From positions 1 through 64,000 of the forward strand of contig JAFUQX010000070.1 of NCBI GenBank assembly GCA_017472145.1: a DNA stretch of 64,000 nt, in the 5' to 3' direction. The notes beneath the pieces were generated by a model. It was not told where the DNA came from and made no database searches. It saw nothing but the letters and a program-made list of their open reading frames with translations. The translations under genes were made by a program, and so were the position numbers. Source of the DNA: Ruminococcus sp. (GTDB lineage: Bacteria > Bacillota > Clostridia > Oscillospirales > Ruminococcaceae). Shown in pieces: positions 41,305 through 50,719 of this stretch (the first letter of the stretch is position 1; each line of letters opens with the position of its first letter).

Positions 41305-42159
41305 ATGGCTTATCTGACACCGGATAAAACCGCCGAGCTGAACGGCGTAACCGTAAAGGAATACCTGCTGACCAGGCACAACCCGAACCGGATCGCTATG
41401 CCGACCATCTCCATGGAGGGGAAGATCATCGGTGTAACGGTGCACAACACAGACTGGATCAATGTATCTCCGGACACCACCCCGGCGGAGCAGTATACCC
41501 GGGCCACCCGGAACGGCAACATGAATGATGTCCGTGTACATTACTATGTGGACAATAAATGTGCGTGGCAGAATCTGCCCCTTGATCTGTCCGGCTGGCA
41601 TGCGGCGGATGGCAGCGGCAGCGGCAACCGCAAGACCATTGCCATCGAGTGTATCATGTCCAGCGCATATAATGCGGATGATAGGGCCTCTGAGGACAAT
41701 TGCGCACGCCTGGCCGCTGCGCTGCTGAAGCAGTATGGCCTGGGAATCGAGCATCTCTACACCCATACGCACTGGCTCAATGTCCGGGACGGCCGGAAGG
41801 GGAGTACGGACACCCTTAATACCATGTATCACAGCTATAAGATGTGTCCGGCCTATATTCTGCCCCACTGGGCTGCATTCAAGGCGAAGGTGGTAGGATA
41901 TCTGGGAGAGGACACAGCAGCTGCTGAGAAACCCTCCGCACCGGCTGCCAGCGCACCGGATACGGCAACCACGTCCTATCGTGTGCGTGTCACCATCGAT
42001 GATCTGAACATCCGCACCGGCCCGGGTACGAATTATCCGACTACGGGCAAATTCACCGGACGGGGCGTGTTTACCATTGTCGAAACGCAGGGTACATGGG
42101 GCAGGCTCAAGTCCGGGGCTGGGTGGATCTCGCTTGGTTATACAGTAAAAATCGGATAA
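41305..42159 (+). CDS. N-acetylmuramoyl-L-alanine amidase endolysin with SH3 domain
   Basis: The 284-residue protein starts at ATG 41305, nine bases after AAGGA. An Amidase_2 (T7 lysozyme/PGRP) fold covers about 30-195, with zinc ligands suggested by His52 (VTVHNTD) and the later YTHTHW, plus a WHAADG active-site loop. An Ala/Pro linker leads to a bacterial SH3 domain (about 220-284, LNIRTGPGTNYPTTGKF) that binds the cell wall. There is no signal peptide, so it needs the holin. Last gene of the cassette, ending in a strong terminator. Confidence 0.9.
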   Translation: MAYLTPDKTAELNGVTVKEYLLTRHNPNRIAMPTISMEGKIIGVTVHNTDWINVSPDTTPAEQYTRATRNGNMNDVRVHYYVDNKCAWQNLPLDLSGWHAADGSGSGNRKTIAIECIMSSAYNADDRASEDNCARLAAALLKQYGLGIEHLYTHTHWLNVRDGRKGSTDTLNTMYHSYKMCPAYILPHWAAFKAKVVGYLGEDTAAAEKPSAPAASAPDTATTSYRVRVTIDDLNIRTGPGTNYPTTGKFTGRGVFTIVETQGTWGRLKSGAGWISLGYTVKIG

Positions 42160-42168
42160 TGTCTCATC

Positions 42169-42203
42169 GGCGGTACTGGTTTGCTTCAGTACCGCCGTTT
42201 TTT
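42169..42203 (+). terminator. Terminator of the phage lysis cassette
   Basis: GGCGGTACTG (42169-42178) pairs perfectly with CAGTACCGCC (42187-42196), then GTTTTTT. Confidence 0.92.
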
Positions 42204-42208
42204 CGTAT

Positions 42209-42255
42209 TTCGACAAGGCGCTTCGACAAAAAGCTCGTCCCATATGGGGTATAAT
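42209..42255 (+). promoter_or_regulatory. spoIIE promoter with two Spo0A-like boxes
   Basis: TTCGACA occurs at 42209-42215 and 42222-42228, and a -10 TATAAT at 42250-42255. The second box ends 21 bp before the -10, like the long-spaced Spo0A-activated sigma-A promoters of Bacillus subtilis (spoIIG, spoIIE). Confidence 0.7.
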
Positions 42256-42296
42256 GAAAGATATCAATCTATGCCTCAGAAAGGACGGAATATCCC

Positions 42297-44534
42297 ATGT
42301 CACACAGCATCTCCGAGAAAGCAAAAACCCTTGTCCCCATTGTCTGGGAGACCGCCGGAACCTTTCTGTGCGGTCTCATTTTTGCCTGTGCCGAGCTGGG
42401 CAGCATCTCCTCTCCCATACCGGTGGCGGCGGCGGCCTGTGCGTCACCAATAGGATCGGTGGCTGTTCTGATCGGTGCGATTGCAACAGGGATGATTTCC
42501 CAGACTCTTCCAGGGCAGATGGCATTGATCCTCTCTCTGATGCTGGTATCCTGCGTCCGGGTGATCCTCCGTGAATACCACTCAGAACAGTTTGTATCCA
42601 TTTCATCCGCAGTATGTGTCCTGGCGGCTGGTGTGGTTACGGTTTTTTCCCAGAATCAATCCTGGGAGGGGATCCTCATTCACATTATGAGCGCAATTCT
42701 GACCGGTACGACTGCCTATTTCATGCATACGGTCCTCACCAGACTGTGCAGTCAGAAGAAGATACCGCTTCAGACCTCCATGGGCTGTGCAGCGGCCGTG
42801 GTCTATTTCGTACTCATCGGAGCGCTCTGCTCCTTTCAGATGTCCTTCATCAATCCGGGCTATATTACCGGAATTGCAGTGACTCTGATTGCCGCCCAGC
42901 GCTTCCGGTATACAGGCGGTGTGATCTGCGGTGCGCTGACGGCCTGCGGCGCAATGCTTTCGGCAGATGATCTGGGGACAAGCCTGATTTTCCTTCCCGT
43001 AACAGGGCTGCTTGCCGGATATATCACCGAGATGGGCAGCTTTATTACAGCTGGCGTGTTCTTTTTATTTAATGCCCTGGCTCAGCTTACCATTCAGACA
43101 GGAGCTGTGACCTATGCTTCCCTTGGAAATCTCCTGCTGGGCTGTGTGGCCTATCTTCTTTTACATACCATCTGTCTGGATCAGTGGATCGTCACGGAGC
43201 AGGCCGCCTCCAATCGGATGATGGAGAATATGGCTGTGCGCATGCGGTTTATGGCGCAGTCCATCGGCAGTGTCCGTGCGGATACCGAGCGGATCTCCCA
43301 GCTGCTCTCCCATCCCGTCAGCAACAGGGAGCTGTTTGTCCGTGTGACATCGGCTGTGTGCAAGGATTGTCCCGGACGGGTCGCATGCTGGAAAAACAAT
43401 GCAGCCCAGACATATGCCGGCTTTCAGAAAATGCAGGAGCGTCCGGTTGGTGCATTTCCGGCCGAGCTTCAGCAATGCGTGCGCCGGGAGAGGCTCTGTG
43501 CGGCCTTTGAAAAAGAGCGGAAGCGCTGTCAGCTGCAAAGAACAAGGATCGCTCAGAAGGAGGAATGCAGACAGCTTTTGTTTGATCAGCTGATAGCGGC
43601 CGAGGAGATGCTGTCCTCCTTCGGGGAACGGATGACTGTACGGTGCAGCAGTGAGCTGACTGATGCGATCGAACGGCGGCTGGAGCGGTATGGCTACACC
43701 TGCGATTCCATCGTAGCCTATTATAATGACCGGGAACGACTGATGATCGAATTCTATTGCAGGGAAAGACAGCTGGAGGACTGCATGGCCGCCATCTGTC
43801 ATATTCTCACGGAAATGCTGAACCTGACACTGGAGGAGCTTGAGCCTGTGGGAACGAAGGAATCCGTTCGGTATCGGCTCTGCCAGGTGCCGCCCTACCG
43901 CCTGACGCAGTACAGCATAAAGCGCTGTGCGGAGAATGGAAATGTCTCCGGAGATACCACCGATCTGTTCCGGGATGGGTCGGGCTGTGCCTATGTGGTT
44001 CTCTCCGACGGCATGGGAACAGGGAAGTCAGCTGCTGTAGAGTCCCGGATGACAGCGGAAATGTTCCGCAAGCTCATCAGCAGCGGCATTTCCTATGATT
44101 CGGCTCTGCGTGTCATCAATGGCCTGATGCTGACCAAATCCGAGCAGGAGGGCTTTGCCACGCTGGATGCAGCCCGTTTCGACCTGGACAGCGGCGAGAT
44201 GACGCTCATTAAATCCGGAGCGGCCTCCACACTCCTTCGTCTGGGAGGGGAGGTGATTCGTGTCTGTGCTCCGACCTTTCCCATCGGGGCTGGTGCGGCC
44301 GCCGATGTCTATACGCAGCAGTTTTCCCTTCAGGCGGAGGATATGGCGGTGATTCTTTCGGATGGCATTCTGGAGAGCCAGTACCCTTTTATTAAGGAGC
44401 TTTTGATGAGAAGCGATGATCTGACCTATATCGCAGATGAGATCTGTAAGAAGGCAGTGATCTTCGGCGGCGGCCGCTGCCGGGATGATGTTTCCGTCAC
44501 CGTGGTGAAAATTCTGGAAAATACCCATCGATGA
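42297..44534 (+). CDS. spoIIE: Stage II sporulation protein E
   Basis: The 745-residue protein has about ten N-terminal membrane helices (to about 300), a central regulatory region (about 310-510) and a C-terminal PPM/PP2C phosphatase. The phosphatase motifs are VVLSDGMGTGKSA (metal-binding Asp), MTAEMF helix, and DDVSVTVVKI at the end. SpoIIE dephosphorylates the anti-sigma-factor antagonist SpoIIAA to release sigma-F in the forespore. The protein is somewhat shorter than the 827-residue B. subtilis form. Its presence marks the organism as a spore former or a recent descendant of one. Confidence 0.93.
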   Translation: MSHSISEKAKTLVPIVWETAGTFLCGLIFACAELGSISSPIPVAAAACASPIGSVAVLIGAIATGMISQTLPGQMALILSLMLVSCVRVILREYHSEQFVSISSAVCVLAAGVVTVFSQNQSWEGILIHIMSAILTGTTAYFMHTVLTRLCSQKKIPLQTSMGCAAAVVYFVLIGALCSFQMSFINPGYITGIAVTLIAAQRFRYTGGVICGALTACGAMLSADDLGTSLIFLPVTGLLAGYITEMGSFITAGVFFLFNALAQLTIQTGAVTYASLGNLLLGCVAYLLLHTICLDQWIVTEQAASNRMMENMAVRMRFMAQSIGSVRADTERISQLLSHPVSNRELFVRVTSAVCKDCPGRVACWKNNAAQTYAGFQKMQERPVGAFPAELQQCVRRERLCAAFEKERKRCQLQRTRIAQKEECRQLLFDQLIAAEEMLSSFGERMTVRCSSELTDAIERRLERYGYTCDSIVAYYNDRERLMIEFYCRERQLEDCMAAICHILTEMLNLTLEELEPVGTKESVRYRLCQVPPYRLTQYSIKRCAENGNVSGDTTDLFRDGSGCAYVVLSDGMGTGKSAAVESRMTAEMFRKLISSGISYDSALRVINGLMLTKSEQEGFATLDAARFDLDSGEMTLIKSGAASTLLRLGGEVIRVCAPTFPIGAGAAADVYTQQFSLQAEDMAVILSDGILESQYPFIKELLMRSDDLTYIADEICKKAVIFGGGRCRDDVSVTVVKILENTHR

Positions 44535-44587
44535 CCTGATTTTACTTGCTCTTTACGCCAATATAAAGATAAAACTAACTCTATGTC

Positions 44588-44604
44588 TTGTGCAAAGTGC
44601 ACAA
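44588..44604. promoter_or_regulatory. Inverted repeat before the glg operon
   Basis: TTGTGCA-AAG-TGCACAA is a perfect 7-bp dyad, 58 bp upstream of the glgB -35. Possible activator or repressor site. Confidence 0.45.
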
Positions 44605-44661
44605 AAGAATGGAGCGAAACTGTTGCAATAGATGAAATTTGAAAGATGGGCAGAAAAGTGC

Positions 44662-44690
44662 TTGAAAAACAGGGCTTTTTATGTTAAAAT
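44662..44690 (+). promoter_or_regulatory. Promoter of the glg operon
   Basis: TTGAAA (44662-44667), 17 bp, TAAAAT (44685-44690); GGGGAGGGG precedes the glgB ATG by five bases. Confidence 0.75.
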
Positions 44691-44722
44691 ATGAATATAA
44701 GAATTAAGGGGGAGGGGAAGCT

Positions 44723-46681
44723 ATGCCTTCAATCCAGAATCATCCGGACAACGATTTTCCGCTTTACCTGTTCCATCAGGGCAAAAACTACGAGGCTGGC
44801 AAGTTTTTCGGCGCACATAAAAATGCCTCCAGCGGCTGCTGGCGGCTTCGTGTGTGGGCGCCGCGGGCGAAAAGCGTTTCCGTAATTGGTGATTTTAACC
44901 AGTGGGATCGGACACAGAATCCCATGGTACGTATTTCTGAAACGGTCTGGGAGACCGAGATTTCAGAGCTGAAGCAGTTTGACGCTTATAAGTATAGTAT
45001 TGAGACGGAGGACGGCCGTCTGCTGGACAAGGCCGATCCATATGCACAGCATTTTGAACGCCGTCCCGGTACAGCCTCTAAGATATATGAGAGCAGCTAC
45101 GTGTGGGGCGATTCTGAGTGGATGCTGTCCCGAGGGGAAAAGTCTCCATACAAGAACCCGATGAATGTCTACGAGATGCATCTGGGCTCCTGGAAGCACA
45201 GTGAGGATGAGGAATTTCCGAGCTACATCAGCGTTGCGGAAAAGCTGATTCCTTATCTTAAGAAAATGTCCTATACTCATGTGGAGTTCATGCCGCTGAC
45301 GGAATATCCTTTTGACGGCTCATGGGGCTATCAGGTAACAGGCTACTTTGCCCCAACCTCCCGTCACGGTACACCGGATGACTTCCGGAGGATGATCGAT
45401 ATGTTTCACCAGGCTGGGATCGGAGTGATCCTGGACTGGGTTCCGGCGCATTTCCCCAAGGATGCAGCCGGGCTGTGTGAGTTTGACGGCTCATACTGCT
45501 ATGAGTACACCGACCCGCTGAAGATGGAGCACAAGGCCTGGGGCACACGGGTTTTTGACTATGGCAAGGGCGAGGTATGCTCCTTCCTGATCTCCAGTGC
45601 ATGCAACTGGCTGGGCGAGTATCATGTAGATGGTATCCGTGTGGATGCGGTGGCTTCCATGCTCTATCTGGACTATGACCGTCCCGATGGACAGTGGAGA
45701 GCCAACCAGTACGGCGGACATGAGAACATTGAGGCTGTGGAATTCCTGCGTCACCTGAATGAGGCTGCTTTTGAGCGGTATCCGGGTGTATTGATGATCG
45801 CTGAGGAATCTACTGCATGGCCGCTGGTTACCAAGCCCACCGATGTGGGCGGACTGGGCTTCAACTTCAAGTGGAACATGGGCTGGATGAACGACATGCT
45901 CCAGTATGTGTCTCTTGACCCGATCTATCGTGCTTTTAATCATGATAAGCTGACATTCTCATTCTTCTACTGCTTCTCGGAGAACTTTGTCCTGCCGATT
46001 TCCCATGATGAGATCGTATACGGCAAGTGCTCTATGCTGAATAAGATGTCTTCTCCGCTGCTTGAGGAAAAGTTTGCCACATATCGGGCCTTCCTGGGTT
46101 ATATGATGGCGCATCCGGGCAAGAAGCTGCTCTTTATGGGTCAGGAATTTGCCCAGAGCAATGAGTGGAACTATCAGACACAGCTGGACTGGGAGCTGCT
46201 CAATGATCCCAATCACCAGCATATGGCGCAGTATACAGAGGCCCTCAATCGTTTCTATCTGGAAAATTCTCCTTTGTGGCAGAATGATACTTCATGGGAC
46301 GGCTTCAGCTGGATCTCTCATGACGACTATCAGCAGAGTGTCATCGCCTTCCGCAGAATTGATGACGACGGCCATGAGATCGTGGTTGTCTGCAACTTCT
46401 GTCCGGTGCAGCGCAATGACTATAAGATCGGTGTACCGAAGGATGGCAAGTATGTTCTGGTAATGAACTCAGATGCTCCGGAATTCGGCGGAAGCGGCGT
46501 TTCTGAGAAGGAATTTCCTACCATCGAGGAAGCAATGCATGGCTTTGAACAGTGCATTTCCATGACGCTGGCCCCGCTCTCTGTGGTTTATCTGAAGAAT
46601 GAGCCGGTCACGAAGAAGCGCAAGCCGGCGGCACGGAATACAAAGCGCACCAGCCCGGCGAAAAAGAAGAAGACAACCTGA
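44723..46681 (+). CDS. glgB: 1,4-alpha-glucan branching enzyme
   Basis: The 652-residue protein has a CBM48 domain (about 25-120, WAPRAKSVSVIGDFNQWD) and a GH13 barrel. Catalytic residues are Asp308 (GIRVDAV), Glu361 (MIAEEST) and Asp429 (ISHDEIVYGK). It cuts alpha-1,4 glucan and rejoins it as alpha-1,6 branches. The last 25 residues are an unusual Lys/Arg/Pro/Thr-rich tail (KKRKPAARNTKRTSPAKKKK) beyond the normal domain. First gene of glgB-glgC-glgD-glgA. Confidence 0.95.
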   Translation: MPSIQNHPDNDFPLYLFHQGKNYEAGKFFGAHKNASSGCWRLRVWAPRAKSVSVIGDFNQWDRTQNPMVRISETVWETEISELKQFDAYKYSIETEDGRLLDKADPYAQHFERRPGTASKIYESSYVWGDSEWMLSRGEKSPYKNPMNVYEMHLGSWKHSEDEEFPSYISVAEKLIPYLKKMSYTHVEFMPLTEYPFDGSWGYQVTGYFAPTSRHGTPDDFRRMIDMFHQAGIGVILDWVPAHFPKDAAGLCEFDGSYCYEYTDPLKMEHKAWGTRVFDYGKGEVCSFLISSACNWLGEYHVDGIRVDAVASMLYLDYDRPDGQWRANQYGGHENIEAVEFLRHLNEAAFERYPGVLMIAEESTAWPLVTKPTDVGGLGFNFKWNMGWMNDMLQYVSLDPIYRAFNHDKLTFSFFYCFSENFVLPISHDEIVYGKCSMLNKMSSPLLEEKFATYRAFLGYMMAHPGKKLLFMGQEFAQSNEWNYQTQLDWELLNDPNHQHMAQYTEALNRFYLENSPLWQNDTSWDGFSWISHDDYQQSVIAFRRIDDDGHEIVVVCNFCPVQRNDYKIGVPKDGKYVLVMNSDAPEFGGSGVSEKEFPTIEEAMHGFEQCISMTLAPLSVVYLKNEPVTKKRKPAARNTKRTSPAKKKKTT

Positions 46682-46732
46682 GATCGCATCGCTCAGAGCA
46701 GCTATATGAGTTTGTTTTTTGTTTGATGAGTT

Positions 46733-46808
46733 TGTTTTTGTTTGTACCATTTAATGCAATTATATAAGTCTGTTTTTGTTTGTATCGTTTAAAGCAATCG
46801 CATAAGTC
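46733..46808. repeat. Two tandem 38-bp repeats between glgB and glgC
   Basis: Copies 46733-46770 and 46771-46808, T-rich (TGTTTTTGTTTGTA...ATAAGTC), are identical at 32 of 38 positions by eye. A further partial copy of the TTTGTTTT part precedes them. Confidence 0.75.
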
Positions 46809-46874
46809 TATTTTAATATGATTCTCATATTTTAAATAAAAATGATTCACAGCAAATTGTTAGGAGGAGTATCA

Positions 46875-48077
46875 ATGAAAATTAAAAAGAAGTGTGTCGC
46901 AATGCTTCTGGCCGGCGGTCAGGGCAGCAGACTCTATGCGCTGACACAGAAGGTGGCCAAGCCTGCAATTCCCTATGGCGGTAAAAATCGGTTTATCGAT
47001 TTCCCGCTGTCCAACTGTATCAACTCTGGCATTGACACGGTCGGTGTACTGACCCAGTATCAGCCGTTGGTGCTGAATGATTACATCGGCAACGGCCAGC
47101 CGTGGGATCTGGATAAAATGCACGGCGGTGTACATGTGCTTCCCCCGTATCAGACGGCCGCAGGCGCATCCTGGTATGAGGGTACTGCAAATGCCATTTA
47201 TCAGAATATGGCATTTATTGAAAGATATGATCCGGAGTATGTGATCGTGCTGGGCGGCGACCATATCTATAAGATGGACTACTCCAAGATGGTGGATTTC
47301 CATGTGGCAAATAATGCCGACAGCACCATCGCTGTTATTGATGTTCCCCGCTCTGAGGCTTCCCGTTTTGGTATTATGACCTGTGACGAGGAAGGCCGTG
47401 TGGTTGACTTTACGGAAAAGCCGAAGGAGCCCAAGTCTACCCTGGCTTCCATGGGTATCTATGTATTCACCTGGGAGAAGCTGAAAAAGTATCTCATTGA
47501 GAATGAGAATGCAAATACCGGCTCCAAGGATTTTGGTAAGGATATTATTCCGGCTATGCTGGGCAACGGTGAGCGCCTGTTCGCTTATGAGTTTGAGGGC
47601 TATTGGAGAGATGTTGGTACGCTGGACAGCCTGTGGGAGGCAAACATGGATCTGCTCAGCCCCAGCCTGCCGCTGGATCTCTATGATCAGTCCTGGAAGA
47701 TCTACTCCCGTCATGAGAACATGCCGCCGCAGTATATCGGCCCGAATGCACATGTGGAGAACTCTATGATCACCGAAGGCAGCGTGATCGACGGTACCGT
47801 TGATTTCTCTGTTATCTCGGCCGGTGTTACCATTGAGGAGGGTGCGGTTGTCAAGTACAGCATCATCATGCCGGGTACGACCATCAAGAGAGGGGCCGTG
47901 GTTGAATATGCCATCATCGGTGAGGATAGCGTGATCGAGTCCGGTGCAAAGATCGGTATGCGTCCGGAGTGTGTAGAAAACAGGGATGACTGGGGTATTG
48001 CTGTTGTCGGTCATGAGCTTTGCGTATCCGAGGGCAAGCAGGTACTTCCGAAGGAAATCATTTCTGAGAATATATAA
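46875..48077 (+). CDS. glgC: Glucose-1-phosphate adenylyltransferase
   Basis: The 400-residue protein starts at ATG 46875, five bases after AGGAGGAG. The nucleotidyltransferase domain opens with [14 protein letters not shown] and [20 protein letters not shown]. Glucose-1-phosphate contacts lie in WYEGTANA and [12 protein letters not shown]. The C-terminal part is a left-handed beta-helix of hexapeptide repeats. It makes ADP-glucose, the donor for GlgA. It lies 14 bp before glgD, the usual Firmicutes partner subunit. Confidence 0.96.
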   Translation: MKIKKKCVAMLLAGGQGSRLYALTQKVAKPAIPYGGKNRFIDFPLSNCINSGIDTVGVLTQYQPLVLNDYIGNGQPWDLDKMHGGVHVLPPYQTAAGASWYEGTANAIYQNMAFIERYDPEYVIVLGGDHIYKMDYSKMVDFHVANNADSTIAVIDVPRSEASRFGIMTCDEEGRVVDFTEKPKEPKSTLASMGIYVFTWEKLKKYLIENENANTGSKDFGKDIIPAMLGNGERLFAYEFEGYWRDVGTLDSLWEANMDLLSPSLPLDLYDQSWKIYSRHENMPPQYIGPNAHVENSMITEGSVIDGTVDFSVISAGVTIEEGAVVKYSIIMPGTTIKRGAVVEYAIIGEDSVIESGAKIGMRPECVENRDDWGIAVVGHELCVSEGKQVLPKEIISENI

Positions 48078-48091
48078 GGCGGTGAAGAAAC

Positions 48092-49216
48092 ATGGGTATG
48101 AATAATAATGTACTGGGCTTGATTTTTGCAAGCATCAACGATTCTGCTGTGATCGATCTGACAAAGCAGCGTACAATGGGCTCGATTCCCTTCGGCGGAA
48201 GATATCGTCTGATTGACTTTCCGCTTTCCAATATGGTAAACTCCGGCATTCAGGAGGTCGGCGTTATCACAAAGTCCAACTATGGTTCTCTGATGGACCA
48301 TCTGGGCTCTGGCCGGGAATGGGATCTGGCGAGAAAGAAGGGCGGTCTGCACCTGCTGCCTCCGTTCAGTCATGTTGGCGGCGGCGTATACCAGGGCCGG
48401 CTGGAAGCACTGAACAACGTTTGGAACTTCATCGACTATGCAAAGTCTGAATATGTGGTTCTGGCCAACTGTGATGTGATCGCAAACGTGGATTTCAGAA
48501 AGGTGATCGCACAGCACGAGGAAACCGGCGCAGATATCACCATCGTTTATGCGAAGGGCTTGTATCGCAAGGAAAAGAATGAAAACACGAATATTCTCAG
48601 CATTGATGAGAACGATACAGTAACAGAGGTTCTGATCACTCCGAACATGGCCGGAGAGTGCAACATCTGTCTGGATATGTTTGTTATGAAGACAGACTTC
48701 ATGAAGAAGATCGTGCAGGAGGCTGCAAGCAAGAGTCAGCACAGCCTGATCCGTGACGTGCTTCAGCACCGTAAGGATGAGTTTGTGATCAAGGCTTATG
48801 AGCATAAGGATGTTTTCTTCAAGATCGACAGTCTGGAGTCTTACTATAAGACCAATCTGATGCTTCAGCAGGCCGACATCCGCAAGAGCCTGTTCAATTC
48901 TCAGTCTCCGATCTATACCAAGACCGGGGACAACGCTCCGGTGAAGTACGGCCTGGAAACCAATGTGAAGAATTCCACGATTGCAGATGGCTGTATGATC
49001 GAAGGCACTGTTGAAAACTGCGTGCTGTTCCGTGGCGTAAAGATCGGCAAGGGCGCTGTTGTAAAGAACTGTGTTCTGATGCAGGGTGCGGTTGTAGGTG
49101 AAAGGTGCAGTATGGAATGCGTAGTCGCTGACAAGAATGTAGAGATCTCCGCTGAGCGTGTACTGACTGGCTCTGAGGAATATCCGCTGTACTTAGGCAA
49201 GAAGGCCAAGATCTAA
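48092..49216 (+). CDS. glgD: GlgD-type subunit of glucose-1-phosphate adenylyltransferase
   Basis: The 374-residue protein is homologous to GlgC over the full length, but the catalytic pyrophosphorylase signature (GGxGxRL) is replaced by IFASINDSAVIDLTKQR. GlgD subunits in Firmicutes are inactive or weakly active and tune the GlgC/GlgD heterotetramer. The hexapeptide helix ends are kept (GCMIEGTVENCVLFRGVKIG). A hairpin follows in the short gap before glgA. Confidence 0.95.
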   Translation: MGMNNNVLGLIFASINDSAVIDLTKQRTMGSIPFGGRYRLIDFPLSNMVNSGIQEVGVITKSNYGSLMDHLGSGREWDLARKKGGLHLLPPFSHVGGGVYQGRLEALNNVWNFIDYAKSEYVVLANCDVIANVDFRKVIAQHEETGADITIVYAKGLYRKEKNENTNILSIDENDTVTEVLITPNMAGECNICLDMFVMKTDFMKKIVQEAASKSQHSLIRDVLQHRKDEFVIKAYEHKDVFFKIDSLESYYKTNLMLQQADIRKSLFNSQSPIYTKTGDNAPVKYGLETNVKNSTIADGCMIEGTVENCVLFRGVKIGKGAVVKNCVLMQGAVVGERCSMECVVADKNVEISAERVLTGSEEYPLYLGKKAKI

Positions 49217-49243
49217 TTTAATTTTAAACGATTCTGCCAATGA

Positions 49244-49271
49244 GGAGCATCGAGCCCGTGTTCGATGCTCC
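49244..49271 (+). terminator. Hairpin between glgD and glgA
   Basis: GGAGCATCGA (49244-49253) pairs perfectly with TCGATGCTCC (49262-49271). Only TTTG follows, so it may attenuate rather than end transcription, or protect the RNA. Confidence 0.6.
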
Positions 49272-49294
49272 TTTGCGCAGGGAAAGGAATCCCA

Positions 49295-50719
49295 ATGAAG
49301 ATATTATTTGCAGCCAGTGAGGCCCGTCCTTTTGCAGCCTCCGGCGGTCTGGCCGATGTGCTGGGTTCTCTGCCGGCGGCTATTTCCCAGACGGAAAAGT
49401 GCGACTGCCGGGTGGTTATTCCCATGTACCGCAGCATAAAGCCGGAGGTCCGCAACAGGATGACCTATCTGGGGGATGTGACTGTAGATGTGGCGTGGCG
49501 CAAGCAGTACTGCGGCGTGTATGCCATTGAGCAGGGCGGCGTGACCTATTACCTCATTGACAATCCCTACTATTTCATGCGGGATGGCATGTATGGCTTC
49601 TATGATGACTGTGAGCGTTTTGTATTTTTCAGCCGTGCGGTTCTGGAGATCCTGCCGCTCATCGGCTTCAAGCCGGACATCATCCACTGCAACGACTGGC
49701 AGACCGCTATGATCCCGGTGTTTTATGAAATTCTCTACCGCTATCACCGGGAGTATGAGGATATTCAAATTATCTACACGATTCATAATATCCAGTATCA
49801 GGGAGTCTATGGCCGGGAGGTGGTGACGGAGCTGATGGGCCTTCCGTCCTATCATACGAATCTGCTGGAATTTGACGGCTGCGTGAATCTGATGAAGGGT
49901 GCGATCGAAACCGCAACCCGCATTACCACCGTAAGTCCCACCTATGCAGAGGAGGTTCTTGATCCGTGGTATTCCTACGGTATGGATCGTGCGCTGGTGC
50001 GCAGACAGGATGGGATAACGGGCATTCTCAATGGCATTGATACGGTGCTGTATGATCCGGAGACGGACCCGATGATTGCAAAGAATTATACATCCGCCCA
50101 TACCGCCGGCAAGAAGAAGTGCCGTGAGGATCTGCTGAAGGAGATGGGACTGCCGGTGGACGATGCACCGGTGATCGGCATTGTGACCCGTCTTGTGGCG
50201 CACAAGGGCATTCAGCTGATTCAGAGGGTATTCCATGAGATGCTGGAGCTGGGCTGTAAGTTTGTAATTCTGGGTACAGGAGAGAAGCTGTATGAGGATT
50301 TCTTCCTGGAGATGCAGGAGCAGTATCCGGAGCAGGTAAAGGCGAATATTGCATTCCTGCCGGAGCTGTCTCATAAGATCTATGCAGGCGCGGACTTTTT
50401 CCTGATGCCCTCTCAGAACGAGCCATGCGGTCTGGCCCAGATGGTAGCCATGCGGTATGGTACGATTCCGATTGTCCGTGAAACAGGCGGCCTGAAGGAT
50501 TCTGTCTTTGATGCAGGCGGCCGGAACGGCAATGGCTTCACCTTCAAGACCTTTGATGCGCTGGATATGCTGGATGCGGTAAAGCGCGGTCTTGCCATGT
50601 ACAAGACACCGAAGAAGTGGAGCGCACTGGTAAAGCGGGCCATGAAGTGTGACTACAGCTGGGCGCAGTCAGCAAAGCTGTATACAGAGATGTACCGGGA
50701 GCTGCTATCCGATGAATAA
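49295..50719 (+). CDS. glgA: Glycogen synthase (ADP-glucose, GT5)
   Basis: The 474-residue protein starts at ATG 49295 after AAAGGA. The GT-B fold is visible: the N-terminal ADP-glucose loop FAASGGLADVLG (the usual KTGGL lysine is replaced by Ser) and IHCNDWQTAM. TTVSPTYAEE follows, and the C-terminal FFLMPSQNEPCGLAQM with the catalytic E-x7-E pair (EPCGLAQ...RETGG). It elongates alpha-1,4 glucan from ADP-glucose. Last glg gene; no phosphorylase lies in this window. Confidence 0.95.
   Translation: MKILFAASEARPFAASGGLADVLGSLPAAISQTEKCDCRVVIPMYRSIKPEVRNRMTYLGDVTVDVAWRKQYCGVYAIEQGGVTYYLIDNPYYFMRDGMYGFYDDCERFVFFSRAVLEILPLIGFKPDIIHCNDWQTAMIPVFYEILYRYHREYEDIQIIYTIHNIQYQGVYGREVVTELMGLPSYHTNLLEFDGCVNLMKGAIETATRITTVSPTYAEEVLDPWYSYGMDRALVRRQDGITGILNGIDTVLYDPETDPMIAKNYTSAHTAGKKKCREDLLKEMGLPVDDAPVIGIVTRLVAHKGIQLIQRVFHEMLELGCKFVILGTGEKLYEDFFLEMQEQYPEQVKANIAFLPELSHKIYAGADFFLMPSQNEPCGLAQMVAMRYGTIPIVRETGGLKDSVFDAGGRNGNGFTFKTFDALDMLDAVKRGLAMYKTPKKWSALVKRAMKCDYSWAQSAKLYTEMYRELLSDE

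Noticed and set aside
40810..42324. 504-codon ORF antisense to the endolysin genes
   Set aside because: It crosses the cassette terminator and the spoIIE start; no recognisable domain.
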